Assembly (NCBI RefSeq): GCF_003813775.1
Contig: NZ_RPDH01000002.1
Location: forward strand, 1,550,001 to 1,614,000
Direction of reading: 5' to 3'
Origin: Chitinophaga lutea
Lineage (GTDB): Bacteria; Bacteroidota; Bacteroidia; Chitinophagales; Chitinophagaceae
DNA length: 64,000 nucleotides
Shown here piece after piece: positions 27,334-36,192 of this stretch. Within the stretch, counting starts at the first letter, position 1; each line of letters opens with the position of its first letter. Made by a program: the position numbers and the translations under genes. The notes below the pieces were generated by a model. The model did no database searches. It worked only from the letters and a program-made list of their open reading frames with translations, and was not told the origin of the DNA.

Positions 27334-29709
27334 ATGAAAACAACAACAAAAGCGCTTATTTGCGCCTGCCTGTTGCTGCTGAGCACCCTGGGTGCCATGG
27401 CGCAGCAACAGCAGCGGTTCACCGTAAGCGGCTATGTTAAAGACGAACAATCCGGGGAATCCCTGATTGGCATTTCCATCGGCAAACCCGGCACCACGGT
27501 CGGCACCGTGACCAACGAATACGGATTTTATTCCCTCACCCTCCCCGCCGGCACCCACGAGCTGCAGTATTCCTACATGGGATATGCGCCTACGAGGATG
27601 ACGATAGACCTCCGCAGCAACAAGCGGATCGACATCAAACTGGCCGCTTCCGACACCAAACTGAACGAAGTGGTGGTAACCGGCAAACACCAGGAAAAGA
27701 ATATCAACACCCTCAGCACCAGCCTCAACAAGCTCGATATCGCCGAGATCAAAAAGCTGCCTACCCTCATGGGTGAGGTGGACGTGCTGCGCACCATCCA
27801 GACGCTGCCCGGTGTGAACACCGTGGGCGAAGGGGCCGCCAGCTTCAACGTACGGGGCGGTAACGGCGACGAGAACCTCATTCTGCTCGATGAGGCGCCG
27901 GTATACAACTCCACCCACATGCTCGGTTTCTTTTCCGTATTCAACCCCGACGCGGTAAAGAACATCAACCTGCTCAAAGGCGGCTTCCCCGCTGAATACG
28001 GCGGCAGAACCGCTTCCGTGCTCGACATCCGGATGAAAGACGGTAACAACCAGCGTTTCGGCGTTACCGGCGGCATCGGCAACATCTTCAGCCGCCTCGC
28101 CGTGGAAGGGCCGCTGAAAAAAGACAAAGCTTCCTTCATCGTGGCCGCCCGCCGCTCGTATATGGACGTGATCATGAAACCTTTCCTGAAAGGCGATATG
28201 AAAGACACGAAGCTCTACTTCTACGACCTGACCGCGAAAGTGAACTTCAACCTCAACAAAAACAACAGCCTCTTCGTGAGCACCTACCTGGGCCGCGACG
28301 TGTTCGGCTTCGGCAACCAGGCCAACCTGAACTGGGGTAACAATACCGCGTCCATCCGCTGGAACCACATCTTCAACGACCGCCTGTTCATGAACCTCTC
28401 CACGTATTACACCAAATACGACTACAGCCTGGAGTTCAAAAGCAAACCCGAAGAAGAGGTGAAACAGCGGTTCAAGTGGACGTCCAACATCATCAACTAC
28501 GGCGTTAAACCGGCGTTCACCTATTACCTGAACGCCAGCAACACCCTGCACTTCGGCCTCCAGGGCACCTATTACACCTTCAAGCCCGGTACCGGCACCA
28601 CGCAGGAAGACGACCGGCATGCGGCGATCACGGTGAAAGACAAACATGCGATCGAAGGCGGCGCTTACCTCGATCATGAGTGGAAAGCCGGCGACAAATT
28701 CGGTGTGCAATACGGCGTACGCCTGTCCGGCTTCCAGTTCCGCGGCAAAAGCACGGCGTATTATTATGCAGACACCACGCCCGGCATCCGCAAGCGTCTC
28801 GTTTCCGCGCAGGAGTTCGCGGCCGGTAAAAACATCGCCGATTATTATTTCCTGGAGCCCCGCCTCTCCGCCAAATATTCGCTCAACAGCACATCCGCCA
28901 TCAAGGTGGCTTACAGCCGCTCCGCGCAGTATATGCACCAGCTGAGCAACACGGCTTCCCCTACCCCGGTGGATATCTGGACGCCCGTGACCAACAACGT
29001 CAAACCGCAGCTGACCGACCAGGTGACCGCCGGTTATTTCTACAGCGCGCCCGACGGACAGTTCGAAATATCGGGAGAGGTGTTCTACAAAACCATGAAA
29101 GACCAGCTCGACTATATCGACAATGCCGACCTGGATTTGAATGAACTGATCGAGGCCGACCTCCTGGCCGCCAAAGGCCGCGCTTACGGCCTGGAGCTGT
29201 ACGCCAAAAAAGACGTGGGCAAAACGACCGGCTGGGTGAGCTACACCCTCTCCCGCTCTGAGCGCCAGACGCCCGGCATCAGTCTCAACGAATGGTTCCT
29301 GAACCGTTACGACCGTACGCACAACGTGAACATCGTGGTGAGCCACGAATTCTCCAAACGCGCCAGCCTCGGCGCCAACTGGGTATTCGCTTCGGGCACG
29401 CCCGCCACGTTCGCAGACAGCCGCCTCGAATACCAGGGCTGGGACATTCCTTACAACACCACCGAAAAAAGGAACAACTACCGTCTCAAACCCTTCCACC
29501 GCCTCGACCTGTCGTTTACCTACAAAGGCAAACAGACGAAACGCTGGAAAGGTGAATGGGTATTCTCATTGTACAACGTATATGCCCGCAGAAACGCTTA
29601 CACCGTGTATTTCAGGCAGAACCAGGATGACTCCAGCAAAAAAGAAGCCGTGCGCCTGTCGATCATCGGCTCCATCATCCCCGGTATCACTTACAATTTC
29701 AAATTCTAA
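27334..29709 (+). CDS. TonB-dependent outer membrane receptor with carboxypeptidase-like N-terminal domain
   Basis: A 791-residue receptor. It has a signal peptide (residues 1-24 ending AMA), then a carboxypeptidase-regulatory-like domain (about 30-112, GYVKDEQSGESLIGISI). A plug follows (about 115-240) with NVRGGNGDENLILLDEAPVYN, then a large barrel ending in Phe (YNFKF). It is followed 19 bp later by a DUF4249 lipoprotein, which replaces SusD in such pairs. Together with the AraC regulator and the HMA-like protein, uptake of a metal complex is possible, but the substrate is not shown by the sequence. A TATGTG-N12-CACATA inverted repeat lies at 27238-27261 upstream. Confidence 0.92.
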   Translation: MKTTTKALICACLLLLSTLGAMAQQQQRFTVSGYVKDEQSGESLIGISIGKPGTTVGTVTNEYGFYSLTLPAGTHELQYSYMGYAPTRMTIDLRSNKRIDIKLAASDTKLNEVVVTGKHQEKNINTLSTSLNKLDIAEIKKLPTLMGEVDVLRTIQTLPGVNTVGEGAASFNVRGGNGDENLILLDEAPVYNSTHMLGFFSVFNPDAVKNINLLKGGFPAEYGGRTASVLDIRMKDGNNQRFGVTGGIGNIFSRLAVEGPLKKDKASFIVAARRSYMDVIMKPFLKGDMKDTKLYFYDLTAKVNFNLNKNNSLFVSTYLGRDVFGFGNQANLNWGNNTASIRWNHIFNDRLFMNLSTYYTKYDYSLEFKSKPEEEVKQRFKWTSNIINYGVKPAFTYYLNASNTLHFGLQGTYYTFKPGTGTTQEDDRHAAITVKDKHAIEGGAYLDHEWKAGDKFGVQYGVRLSGFQFRGKSTAYYYADTTPGIRKRLVSAQEFAAGKNIADYYFLEPRLSAKYSLNSTSAIKVAYSRSAQYMHQLSNTASPTPVDIWTPVTNNVKPQLTDQVTAGYFYSAPDGQFEISGEVFYKTMKDQLDYIDNADLDLNELIEADLLAAKGRAYGLELYAKKDVGKTTGWVSYTLSRSERQTPGISLNEWFLNRYDRTHNVNIVVSHEFSKRASLGANWVFASGTPATFADSRLEYQGWDIPYNTTEKRNNYRLKPFHRLDLSFTYKGKQTKRWKGEWVFSLYNVYARRNAYTVYFRQNQDDSSKKEAVRLSIIGSIIPGITYNFKF

Positions 29710-29727
29710 CCGAACAGACCATTCATC

Positions 29728-30606
29728 ATGAAAAAGATACTCAACATAGCCATCGTACTTGCAGCAGCAGCGGCTTTCACCGCCTGTGAAGATGTCATCG
29801 ACCTGGAGGTGCCGAAAGGGAAAGTACTGCCGGTGGTAGACGCCTGGCTTACCGACGAGCCCGGCGCCCAACACATCCGCATCACCGAAACCGTGCCTTA
29901 CACCAGCCAGGCCCCTGCTCCCGTGATAGGCGATGCGGTGGTGACTCTCACCGACCTCACCGACGGCAAGGTATATCCTTTCACCTTCGCCAACGGCCAG
30001 TACACCCACGACCCCGGCGCCGGTGTGCGCATCGGGAAGCTGAACCATGCGTACAAACTGCGCGTGGAGATCAAATCCAATGTGTTTGAAGCCATCGATA
30101 CGGTGAAGCGTGTGCCGGAAATTGATTCCATCACTTACGAATACAAGTCCAAAGAAAACGACGGCGCTGAAGAAGACGGTTACCTGGCCCGTTTCCATGG
30201 CCGCGACCTCGCCGGCGCCACCGATTACTACTGGATCCGCAGCTTCCGCAATACCCGCGAGAACAAAAACAGGCTGGTGGATATGACCGCCATCGACGGT
30301 TCTTTCGCCGAAAACGTGTCTGACAGTTCCATCTTCATCCTGCCGCTCAGCGAAGGCATCACGCGGTACGACAAACCTTTCCAGCTCGATGAAACGGTGA
30401 TCGTGCGGCTGTCGTCCTGCACCAAGGCCAGCCATGAATTCATCGGGCAGGTGAACAGCCAGTTGTCGAACGGCGGCCTGTTCGCCAAGATTCTTGAGAA
30501 CGTAAAAAGTAATATCATCAACACCAACAACACCGGCAAAGAGCGCGTGCTGGGTTGGTTCGGCGCATCTTCGGTGCGGTATAAGGAAAAAAAGATAGCG
30601 CGCTAA
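29728..30606 (+). CDS. DUF4249 outer membrane lipoprotein
   Basis: A 292-residue lipoprotein with signal MKKILNIAIVLAAAAAFTAC and the lipidated Cys at residue 20, followed by EDVIDLEVPKG, the characteristic start of DUF4249. Strand-rich segments (VVDAWLTDEPGAQHIRITETVPYT, then VTLTDLTDG) follow. DUF4249 proteins are found beside TonB receptors in Bacteroidota and are thought to act as surface partners, comparable to SusD. It lies 19 bp behind the receptor and 28 bp before a small barrel gene, so the three are one operon. Confidence 0.88.
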   Translation: MKKILNIAIVLAAAAAFTACEDVIDLEVPKGKVLPVVDAWLTDEPGAQHIRITETVPYTSQAPAPVIGDAVVTLTDLTDGKVYPFTFANGQYTHDPGAGVRIGKLNHAYKLRVEIKSNVFEAIDTVKRVPEIDSITYEYKSKENDGAEEDGYLARFHGRDLAGATDYYWIRSFRNTRENKNRLVDMTAIDGSFAENVSDSSIFILPLSEGITRYDKPFQLDETVIVRLSSCTKASHEFIGQVNSQLSNGGLFAKILENVKSNIINTNNTGKERVLGWFGASSVRYKEKKIAR

Positions 30607-30633
30607 TAACATACTTCATCTAAAAAAACTTTT

Positions 30634-31263
30634 ATGAAACTCCGTCAATTATGCCTGCTGGCAGCTGCCATGCTGCTGGCCCAGTACAGCTTTGCCCAGG
30701 ATGCGGGTATCGAAAGCCTCGCCGGCAAAGGTCGTGGTAAAATAAGGGTGGGCGGTTTCGGCGCGCCTACCATCAAATACACCACCTTCGATAAAAAATC
30801 CGCGCTCATGCTGGGCGGCTACGCCGGCGTGATGCTCAACAGCCGGCTGATGCTGGGTGCGGGCGCCTATGGGCTGACCAACAATATCGATGCGCCACGC
30901 GCCAATGCGGCGGACCCGGAGCTTTTCTGGAACATGTGGTACACCGGTTTTGTGCCCGAATACACGATCAAATCCAACAAGCTGATACATGCTGCCGTAG
31001 GCGCTCTGATCGGCGGCGGCGGCGTGTACAAGAGCGCGCGCTGGTGGAGAGACGGCGACATCGACATCGATGATTCCATCGATCACAGCGGCTTTTTTGT
31101 GGCCGAGCCGCATGCCAGCGTGGAAGTGAACATTACCTCGTTTTTACGCATCGGCGTAGGCGGGTCGTACCGTTTTGTACAGGGCTCCAACACGCCCGGC
31201 ATCACCGACGGGCGGCTGAGCGGACCCGCCGCCCATTTCACGATCAAGGCCGGCCGCTTCTAG
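30634..31263 (+). CDS. Exported beta-barrel-like protein, 209 aa
   Basis: Exported protein with signal MKLRQLCLLAAAMLLAQYSFA. The mature part alternates short strands and Gly-rich turns (LMLGGYAGVMLNSRLMLGAGAYG, SVEVNITSFLRIGVGGSYRF) and ends FTIKAGRF, consistent with a small outer-membrane barrel. It is the last gene of the AraC-associated receptor operon. I recognise no specific family; a structural or accessory outer-membrane role is likely. Confidence 0.75.
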   Translation: MKLRQLCLLAAAMLLAQYSFAQDAGIESLAGKGRGKIRVGGFGAPTIKYTTFDKKSALMLGGYAGVMLNSRLMLGAGAYGLTNNIDAPRANAADPELFWNMWYTGFVPEYTIKSNKLIHAAVGALIGGGGVYKSARWWRDGDIDIDDSIDHSGFFVAEPHASVEVNITSFLRIGVGGSYRFVQGSNTPGITDGRLSGPAAHFTIKAGRF

Positions 31264-31269
31264 CCGGCG

Positions 31270-31364
31270 GCGCATTACGGGTCACGAATGGTTACTTCGG
31301 GAAAATTCAGTAACTTTTGGCAAAGAGAATACCATCCCGTAACCGAACGTGATCCGTAATGCGC
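31270..31364. repeat. Long inverted repeat, 26-bp arms with a 43-nt spacer
   Basis: Left arm 31270-31295 and right arm 31339-31364 are complementary at 22 of 26 positions (outer block GCGCATTACGG / CCGTAATGCGC is perfect). It fills the gap between the barrel gene and the sterol desaturase gene. It could act as a bidirectional transcription barrier or be a palindromic extragenic element. Confidence 0.75.
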
Positions 31365-31377
31365 AATTGATTGAAGT

Positions 31378-32250
31378 ATGCCAGATCTTATCCACTATGC
31401 AATCCCGGGCTTCGTACTGCTGCTGCTGGCAGAAATCATTTTCTCCGCCTGGGATAGACGACACCTCTACGAAACCAAAGACGCCGCCGGCAGCATCGCC
31501 ATGGGCCTGGGCAACGTAGCCATCGGCCTCGTCACCAAAGGCGTGATCTACCTCGTATATGATTTTGTGTACCGCTTCCGCCTCTTCACCCTCGACGCCG
31601 GCCTCTGGTGGGTATGGGTGGCCTGTTTTTTTGCAGACGATTTCACCTATTACTGGTTCCACCGCATCAGCCACAACGTGCGCTTTTTCTGGGCTTCGCA
31701 CGTGATACATCACTCCTCGCAGAAATATAACCTGTCTACCGCCCTCCGCCAGACCTGGACCGGCAATCTCTCCGGCACTTTCCTCTTCTGGTGCTGGATG
31801 CCGCTGATCGGCTTCCACCCTGCCATGGTGATGAGCATGCAGGCCATCAGTCTTATTTACCAGTTCTGGATACATACCGAGGCCATCCGCAAACTGCCGA
31901 AACCGTTGGAGTTTGTGCTCAACACGCCCTCCCATCACCGCGTACATCATGCCTCCGACCTCCAGTACCTCGATAAGAACCACGCCGGCGTGCTGATCAT
32001 CTGGGACCGGCTGTTCGGCACCTTCCAGCCCGAGAAGGAAAAACCCACGTTCGGCCTCACCAGCAACATCCGGACGTATAATCCCCTCCGGATAGCCACC
32101 CACGAATGGGCCGCCATTTTCGGCGACCTGCGCAGGAGCCGCAGCTGGCGCCATGTGGTGCGTTACCTTTTCGGCCCGCCCGGCTGGAGCCACGATGGGA
32201 GCCGCCGTACCACCCGGCAGCTAAGGGAAGAAGCCTCCCGTAATTCATAA
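31378..32250 (+). CDS. Sterol desaturase / fatty acid hydroxylase family protein
   Basis: A 290-residue membrane enzyme with hydrophobic segments in the first 100 residues and the His-cluster motifs of the di-iron family: WFHRISH, SHVIHHSSQ and HRVHHASD, with HTE between. Members hydroxylate or desaturate lipid chains at the membrane surface; in Bacteroidota a role with sphingolipid or fatty-acid tails is possible. The gene starts 14 bp after the right arm of the long inverted repeat and seems to be alone. Confidence 0.9.
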   Translation: MPDLIHYAIPGFVLLLLAEIIFSAWDRRHLYETKDAAGSIAMGLGNVAIGLVTKGVIYLVYDFVYRFRLFTLDAGLWWVWVACFFADDFTYYWFHRISHNVRFFWASHVIHHSSQKYNLSTALRQTWTGNLSGTFLFWCWMPLIGFHPAMVMSMQAISLIYQFWIHTEAIRKLPKPLEFVLNTPSHHRVHHASDLQYLDKNHAGVLIIWDRLFGTFQPEKEKPTFGLTSNIRTYNPLRIATHEWAAIFGDLRRSRSWRHVVRYLFGPPGWSHDGSRRTTRQLREEASRNS

Positions 32251-32283
32251 GCCTTAACCGCCGTTCATCCTTTTTTTCTAATC

Positions 32284-32340
32284 TTGATATTGTATTTACG
32301 AAAACTGTCGTACATTCGTTTACGAAGATATTCGTACAAC
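32284..32340. promoter_or_regulatory. Promoter and putative BlaI-type operator
   Basis: TACGAA-gata-TTCGTA forms a perfect dyad at 32321-32336, and further TACGAA and TCGTA half-sites occur at 32297 and 32308. A TACATTCG -7-like box (32311) is embedded. This fits autorepression by the BlaI-type protein that starts at 32365. Confidence 0.5.
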
Positions 32341-32364
32341 AGGACATCATAATAAGAACAGATC

Positions 32365-32748
32365 ATGAACAAGCACATCAAACCCACGGAAAGTGAATTG
32401 GAAATACTGGGGATCCTTTGGGAAAAGGGGGCCAGTACGGTAAGGGAAGTGCATGAGATACTGGAGCAAAGCAAAGAGGCCGGTTACACCACCACTTTGA
32501 AGCTGATGCAGATCATGCATGAAAAGGGTTTACTGACCCGGGATGCCAGTGCTAAAACACATATTTACGTAGCCGCCGTTTCCCGTGAGAACACGCAGCA
32601 GCAGTTGCTGAACAAGATGATCGACACGGTGTACAACGGTTCCGCCACGCAACTGGTGATGCAGGCATTGGGGCACCACCGCTCCTCTCCCGAGGAACTG
32701 GATCAGATTCGCCGTTACCTGAACGAAATGGAAAAAAAGCAGTCATAA
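32365..32748 (+). CDS. BlaI/MecI/CopY-family transcriptional repressor
   Basis: A 127-residue winged-helix repressor. KPTESELEILGILWEKGASTVREVHEIL is the standard N-terminal half, followed by the recognition helix GYTTTLKLMQIMHEKGLL. The C-terminal dimerisation helix carries VSRENTQQQLLNKMID. In homologues repression ends when a membrane M56 protease triggers cleavage. The partner gene begins 10 bp downstream, giving the usual BlaI-BlaR pair. No beta-lactamase or other target gene is in the window, so the regulon is probably broader. Confidence 0.93.
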   Translation: MNKHIKPTESELEILGILWEKGASTVREVHEILEQSKEAGYTTTLKLMQIMHEKGLLTRDASAKTHIYVAAVSRENTQQQLLNKMIDTVYNGSATQLVMQALGHHRSSPEELDQIRRYLNEMEKKQS

Positions 32749-32758
32749 AACTAGTACC

Positions 32759-35176
32759 ATGACATCGTTGCTTCCTTTAACGCAAGACCTTATCCGCGCT
32801 TTCGGCTGGACGCTGCTGCATTCTTTCTGGCAGGCGTTCTGTATCTATGCCTGCCTGCGCATCGTGTTGAAAATATGGCCTCAGGCGAGTGCCGCCATCA
32901 AGTATCACTTGTCGTATCTCTCCCTGGCCGGTATTGCCGGGTGGTTCGGCGCTACATTTTTCAACCAGCTGCAGGCGATCAGGGAAACGAAAGAAATCAT
33001 CGTAACGGCCGCCGGGTGGGATGCCGCCGCTATGGAAGCTGCGATGCGGCAGGCAGCTGTACCGCCCGCTTCAGGGCTGCAGACGCTGCTGCCCGGCATG
33101 GAAGCTTATTTTCCGTTTATCGTGGCGATCTACATTGCAGGTGTGGTGTTCATGACCATCAAACTCTGCATCGATCTCAGCCAGCTGCGGCTGATGCGCC
33201 GGCAGGGCGTAAGCTCCCCCGGCATGGAATGGGAACAGTATATGAAGGCGCTGGCCCTGCGCATGGGGATAACCCGCAAAGTGCAGCTCTTCATTTCACA
33301 GCATCTGCAGGTGCCCGTGATGATCGGTTTCCTCCGCCCCGTTATCCTGCTGCCGGCCGCCATGTTCACCAACCTGAGCCCCGAACAGCTGGAGGCCATC
33401 CTGCTGCATGAGCTGGCGCATGTCAAACGCAATGATTACCTGTTGAATATCTTCCAGTCCATTGTAGAAACCATCCTGTTCTTTAATCCTTTTGTATGGT
33501 GGATCAGCAAAAACATCCGCCTGGAAAGGGAGCACTGCTGCGACGACCTTGTTATTGCAGGCACCGTACAGCCGCTGCATTACGCCAGAGCCCTGGTTGC
33601 GCTGGAAGAATACCGCTTGACAGTCAACCCGATGGCCATGGCTGCGGCTGATGATAAACACCATTTATTTCATCGCATCAAACGCATCATGGAAATGAAA
33701 ACAAAACATCTTAACTATAGCCAACGATTACTTGCACTGCTCATCATCGTGACCGGCCTGGTGTCTATCGCCTGGCTCAATCCCGCCCGCAAAGCGGACG
33801 AGAAAAAAAAGGAGGAGAAAAAGGAGGCACTGGCTGTAAAACCGCATCTGACCAACACTCCCGTAGCCGCACAGACGACCGCCACGATCTGCAGCGACAC
33901 GGTTCCACCAGCACCACCGGTGCCGCCGGTAGCTCCCGCCCCCGCGCCTGAAGCACCGCCGGTACCGCCCGCTGCGCCCGACGTAGCTGCACTGCCTGCG
34001 CCGCCGCCGGCTCCCCTTCCGCCGTTGCCTGCCGCTACCCCGATACCGCCGCTGCCGCCCATGGCGCCTCTCCCACCCCTTGCCCCTATGTATTGGGATG
34101 GCGACACCACGAAGCCCATGCATAAAATCGTGATCAAAGATGAGAACGGCGAGCGCACGTACAAAAGCGTGGATGAAATGCCTGCGGCAGAACGCGAAAA
34201 ATACCAGAAGCTGATGCAACAGCACAAAGCGCTGCAACAGAACCGGCACGAGCTTGCGCTGAAAATGAAAGCCGCGCAGGATGCCGTGAAAGACATCGAC
34301 TGGAGCAAAATGAACGCGCAGGTCCAGGAAGCAATGAAGAAGGTGAACTGGAGCAAGATCAACGCGGACATGCGTGAATCCATGAAACACATGAACAAGG
34401 AAATGGCCGCCAAAATGAAAGAGGTGGACTGGGAAAAGATCAGCGCCGACGTCAATAAAAGCCTGAAGGAAGTGCAGTGGGAAAAGATTTCCGAGGAAGT
34501 GAAACAGAGCCTGAAAAACACCGACTGGCAGAAGGTTGAAAAAGAAATCAAGGAAAAAATCGACAAAATAGACTGGAAGAAGATCGAGGAAGACATCAAA
34601 AAGAATCCCGACGCCTATCACCAGGCTGAACGCGAAAAAGCGCTGGCCCGGGCCCATGAGCAACAGGAAAGGGCTGCCCGCCACCGCGAGCAGGCTATGG
34701 CCAGAAGCCGCGAAGCACGCGAACATGCGGAGCGTGATGGGGCTAAGGCCCGTGAAATGGCCGCGCGTGAAGGCGAAAGAGCCCGCCGTGAAGCCGAACG
34801 TGAAGGACAAAGAGCCAGGGCAAACGCGGAACGCGACGCAACCAGGGCCCGCCGTGAAGCTGAACGCCATGCGCAGCATGCCCAGGAACAGGCCCAGATT
34901 GCCCGTCGCCATGCGGCCGACGCAAAGGTGCATGCCGCCGAAGCAAAGGCCAACACCGACCGCTACAACGAGCTGATCGACAAAATGCAGGCCGACAACC
35001 TGCTCAACCGCAACGAAAACTTCGAGATCAACAAACAGGGAAATGATCTCTACATCAATGGTAAAAAACAATCAGATGATGTAAAAAAGAAGTATGAACA
35101 ATATCTTAAAAACGATAACGTTAGTATAAAGGGTAATAAGGATAATCTGAATATCCATGCCCGGGACAACCGTTAA
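32759..35176 (+). CDS. M56-family (BlaR1-like) membrane metalloprotease with a long repetitive C-terminal extension
   Basis: An 805-residue protein. Residues 1-330 hold membrane segments and the M56 zinc site: LLHELAHVKRND near 217, then REHCCDDLVI with the third ligand region. The rest replaces the usual penicillin-binding sensor. A Pro/Ala-rich stretch (about 380-445) comes first. Then come at least five 16-residue repeats marked by DW.K or QWEKI (about 512-620). An Ala/Arg/Glu helix (620-735) and a short conserved end follow. It pairs with the BlaI-type repressor just upstream. The helical rod presumably senses or binds something in the periplasm or on the wall; this is inference. Confidence 0.88.
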   Translation: MTSLLPLTQDLIRAFGWTLLHSFWQAFCIYACLRIVLKIWPQASAAIKYHLSYLSLAGIAGWFGATFFNQLQAIRETKEIIVTAAGWDAAAMEAAMRQAAVPPASGLQTLLPGMEAYFPFIVAIYIAGVVFMTIKLCIDLSQLRLMRRQGVSSPGMEWEQYMKALALRMGITRKVQLFISQHLQVPVMIGFLRPVILLPAAMFTNLSPEQLEAILLHELAHVKRNDYLLNIFQSIVETILFFNPFVWWISKNIRLEREHCCDDLVIAGTVQPLHYARALVALEEYRLTVNPMAMAAADDKHHLFHRIKRIMEMKTKHLNYSQRLLALLIIVTGLVSIAWLNPARKADEKKKEEKKEALAVKPHLTNTPVAAQTTATICSDTVPPAPPVPPVAPAPAPEAPPVPPAAPDVAALPAPPPAPLPPLPAATPIPPLPPMAPLPPLAPMYWDGDTTKPMHKIVIKDENGERTYKSVDEMPAAEREKYQKLMQQHKALQQNRHELALKMKAAQDAVKDIDWSKMNAQVQEAMKKVNWSKINADMRESMKHMNKEMAAKMKEVDWEKISADVNKSLKEVQWEKISEEVKQSLKNTDWQKVEKEIKEKIDKIDWKKIEEDIKKNPDAYHQAEREKALARAHEQQERAARHREQAMARSREAREHAERDGAKAREMAAREGERARREAEREGQRARANAERDATRARREAERHAQHAQEQAQIARRHAADAKVHAAEAKANTDRYNELIDKMQADNLLNRNENFEINKQGNDLYINGKKQSDDVKKKYEQYLKNDNVSIKGNKDNLNIHARDNR

Positions 35177-35240
35177 GCAGCAGCTTTTGGCTCTTTAACC
35201 GTCCGTGCTAACCATTTTTAGCCGCCATTCTATCAACTAA

Positions 35241-35272
35241 AAAACCGCTCACCTGCCCGGTGGCGGTTTTTT
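35241..35272 (+). terminator. Terminator of the BlaI-M56 operon
   Basis: Stem AAAACCGC-CACC / GGTG-GCGGTTTT with one bulged T and a 5-nt loop, ending in a T-run. Confidence 0.75.
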
Positions 35273-35274
35273 GT

Positions 35275-35282
35275 TATATTTG
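35275..35282 (+). promoter_or_regulatory. -7 element of yajQ
   Basis: TATATTTG is an exact TAnnTTTG match, 33 bp before the yajQ ATG and directly behind the preceding terminator. Confidence 0.55.
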
Positions 35283-35314
35283 CTCCTCGTTTATTCACCA
35301 TTAAAAACCCGTAT

Positions 35315-35806
35315 ATGCCCTCTTTCGACATTGTGAGCAAAGTAGATCTGCAAACCCTGGATAACGCCATCAATACAGTCAAGAAAGAAATCACCAACCG
35401 GTACGATTTTAAAGGGTCGCCGGTCAATATCGAGCTCGACAAAAAGGAGCTGGTGCTGAAACTGGAAGTGGAAACCGACATGAAGCTGGGCCAGGTGCTG
35501 GACGTGCTGATCAGCCAGACCATGCGCAAGGGCATGGACGCGTCGATTTATGACCTGAGCAAGGAACCCTACCAGAGCGGAAAAGTGTACAAGAAGGACG
35601 TGCCGGTACGCAACGGCATCAAACAGGAAGACGCCAAAAAGATCGTAAAACTCATCAAAGACGCCGGTTTAAAAGTGCAGGCCGCCATTATGGACGATAT
35701 TGTACGGGTAACAGGCAAGAAAATAGATGATTTACAGGAAGTTATACAAAAGTGCAAAGAGGCCAACCTGGGTATTCCCCTGCAGTACCAGAATATGAAA
35801 AGTTAG
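35315..35806 (+). CDS. yajQ: YajQ-family nucleotide-binding protein
   Basis: A 163-residue protein matching YajQ along its whole length: MPSFDIVSKVDLQTLDNAIN at the start, then NRYDFKGSP, KGMDASIYD, and VRVTGKKIDDLQEVI near the C-terminus. YajQ proteins have two ferredoxin-like domains; a homologue in Xanthomonas binds cyclic di-GMP, and others bind tRNA or nucleotides. The ligand here is unknown. It is a single-gene unit with its own promoter. Confidence 0.95.
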   Translation: MPSFDIVSKVDLQTLDNAINTVKKEITNRYDFKGSPVNIELDKKELVLKLEVETDMKLGQVLDVLISQTMRKGMDASIYDLSKEPYQSGKVYKKDVPVRNGIKQEDAKKIVKLIKDAGLKVQAAIMDDIVRVTGKKIDDLQEVIQKCKEANLGIPLQYQNMKS

Positions 35807-35813
35807 ATTTTTC

Positions 35814-35844
35814 TTGGCCGTTTTAAAAATATCTGTTACCTTTG
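35814..35844 (+). promoter_or_regulatory. Promoter of rpmE2 (-33 TTG, -7 TACCTTTG)
   Basis: TACCTTTG at 35837-35844 and TTG at 35814, 20 bp apart, match the Bacteroidota promoter. The start codon is 26 bp after the -7 element. Confidence 0.7.
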
Positions 35845-35870
35845 CGCTCTGTATTTATTAACTTATTGAT

Positions 35871-36125
35871 ATGAAACAGGGAATTCATCCGGAAAATTAT
35901 AGATTCGTAGTGTTTAAAGATATGTCAAACGGGCATAGCTTTCTGAGCCGTTCCACTACCCCCACCCGCGAAACCGTGAAATGGGAAGATGGTAACGAGT
36001 ATCCGTTGATCAAGCTTGAGATCTCCAACACCTCTCACCCGTTTTATACTGGTAAGAACGTACTGGTGGATACTGCAGGCCGTATCGACAAGTTCAACAA
36101 ACGTTACAAGAAAGACGCTAAATAA
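35871..36125 (+). CDS. rpmE2: 50S ribosomal protein L31 type B
   Basis: 84 residues, [17 protein letters not shown] at the start and the conserved [12 protein letters not shown] and [10 protein letters not shown] segments. No zinc-binding CxxC is present, which defines the type B (zinc-independent) form. It sits in the large ribosomal subunit at the central protuberance. No second L31 gene is seen in this window. It has its own strong promoter and a terminator. Confidence 0.97.
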   Translation: MKQGIHPENYRFVVFKDMSNGHSFLSRSTTPTRETVKWEDGNEYPLIKLEISNTSHPFYTGKNVLVDTAGRIDKFNKRYKKDAK

Positions 36126-36147
36126 GCTGTCTGTAAATATTTGGAAG

Positions 36148-36177
36148 TCCCGCCGGTCAATAATCGGCGGGATTTCT
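36148..36177 (+). terminator. Terminator of rpmE2
   Basis: TCCCGCCG / CGGCGGGA stem with a 9-nt loop, then TTTCTT. Confidence 0.75.
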
Positions 36178-36192
36178 TTATTTTAGCCGGTT

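Noticed and set aside
27139..29499. 786-codon minus-strand open frame opposite the TonB receptor
   Set aside because: The plus-strand receptor has a signal peptide, plug and barrel. The antisense product is a Val/Gly/His-rich shadow without domains.
33728..35071. 447-codon minus-strand open frame opposite the M56 protease
   Set aside because: Composition is Phe/Leu/Gly repeats arising from antisense of the Glu/Lys-rich helical repeats; no independent gene signal.
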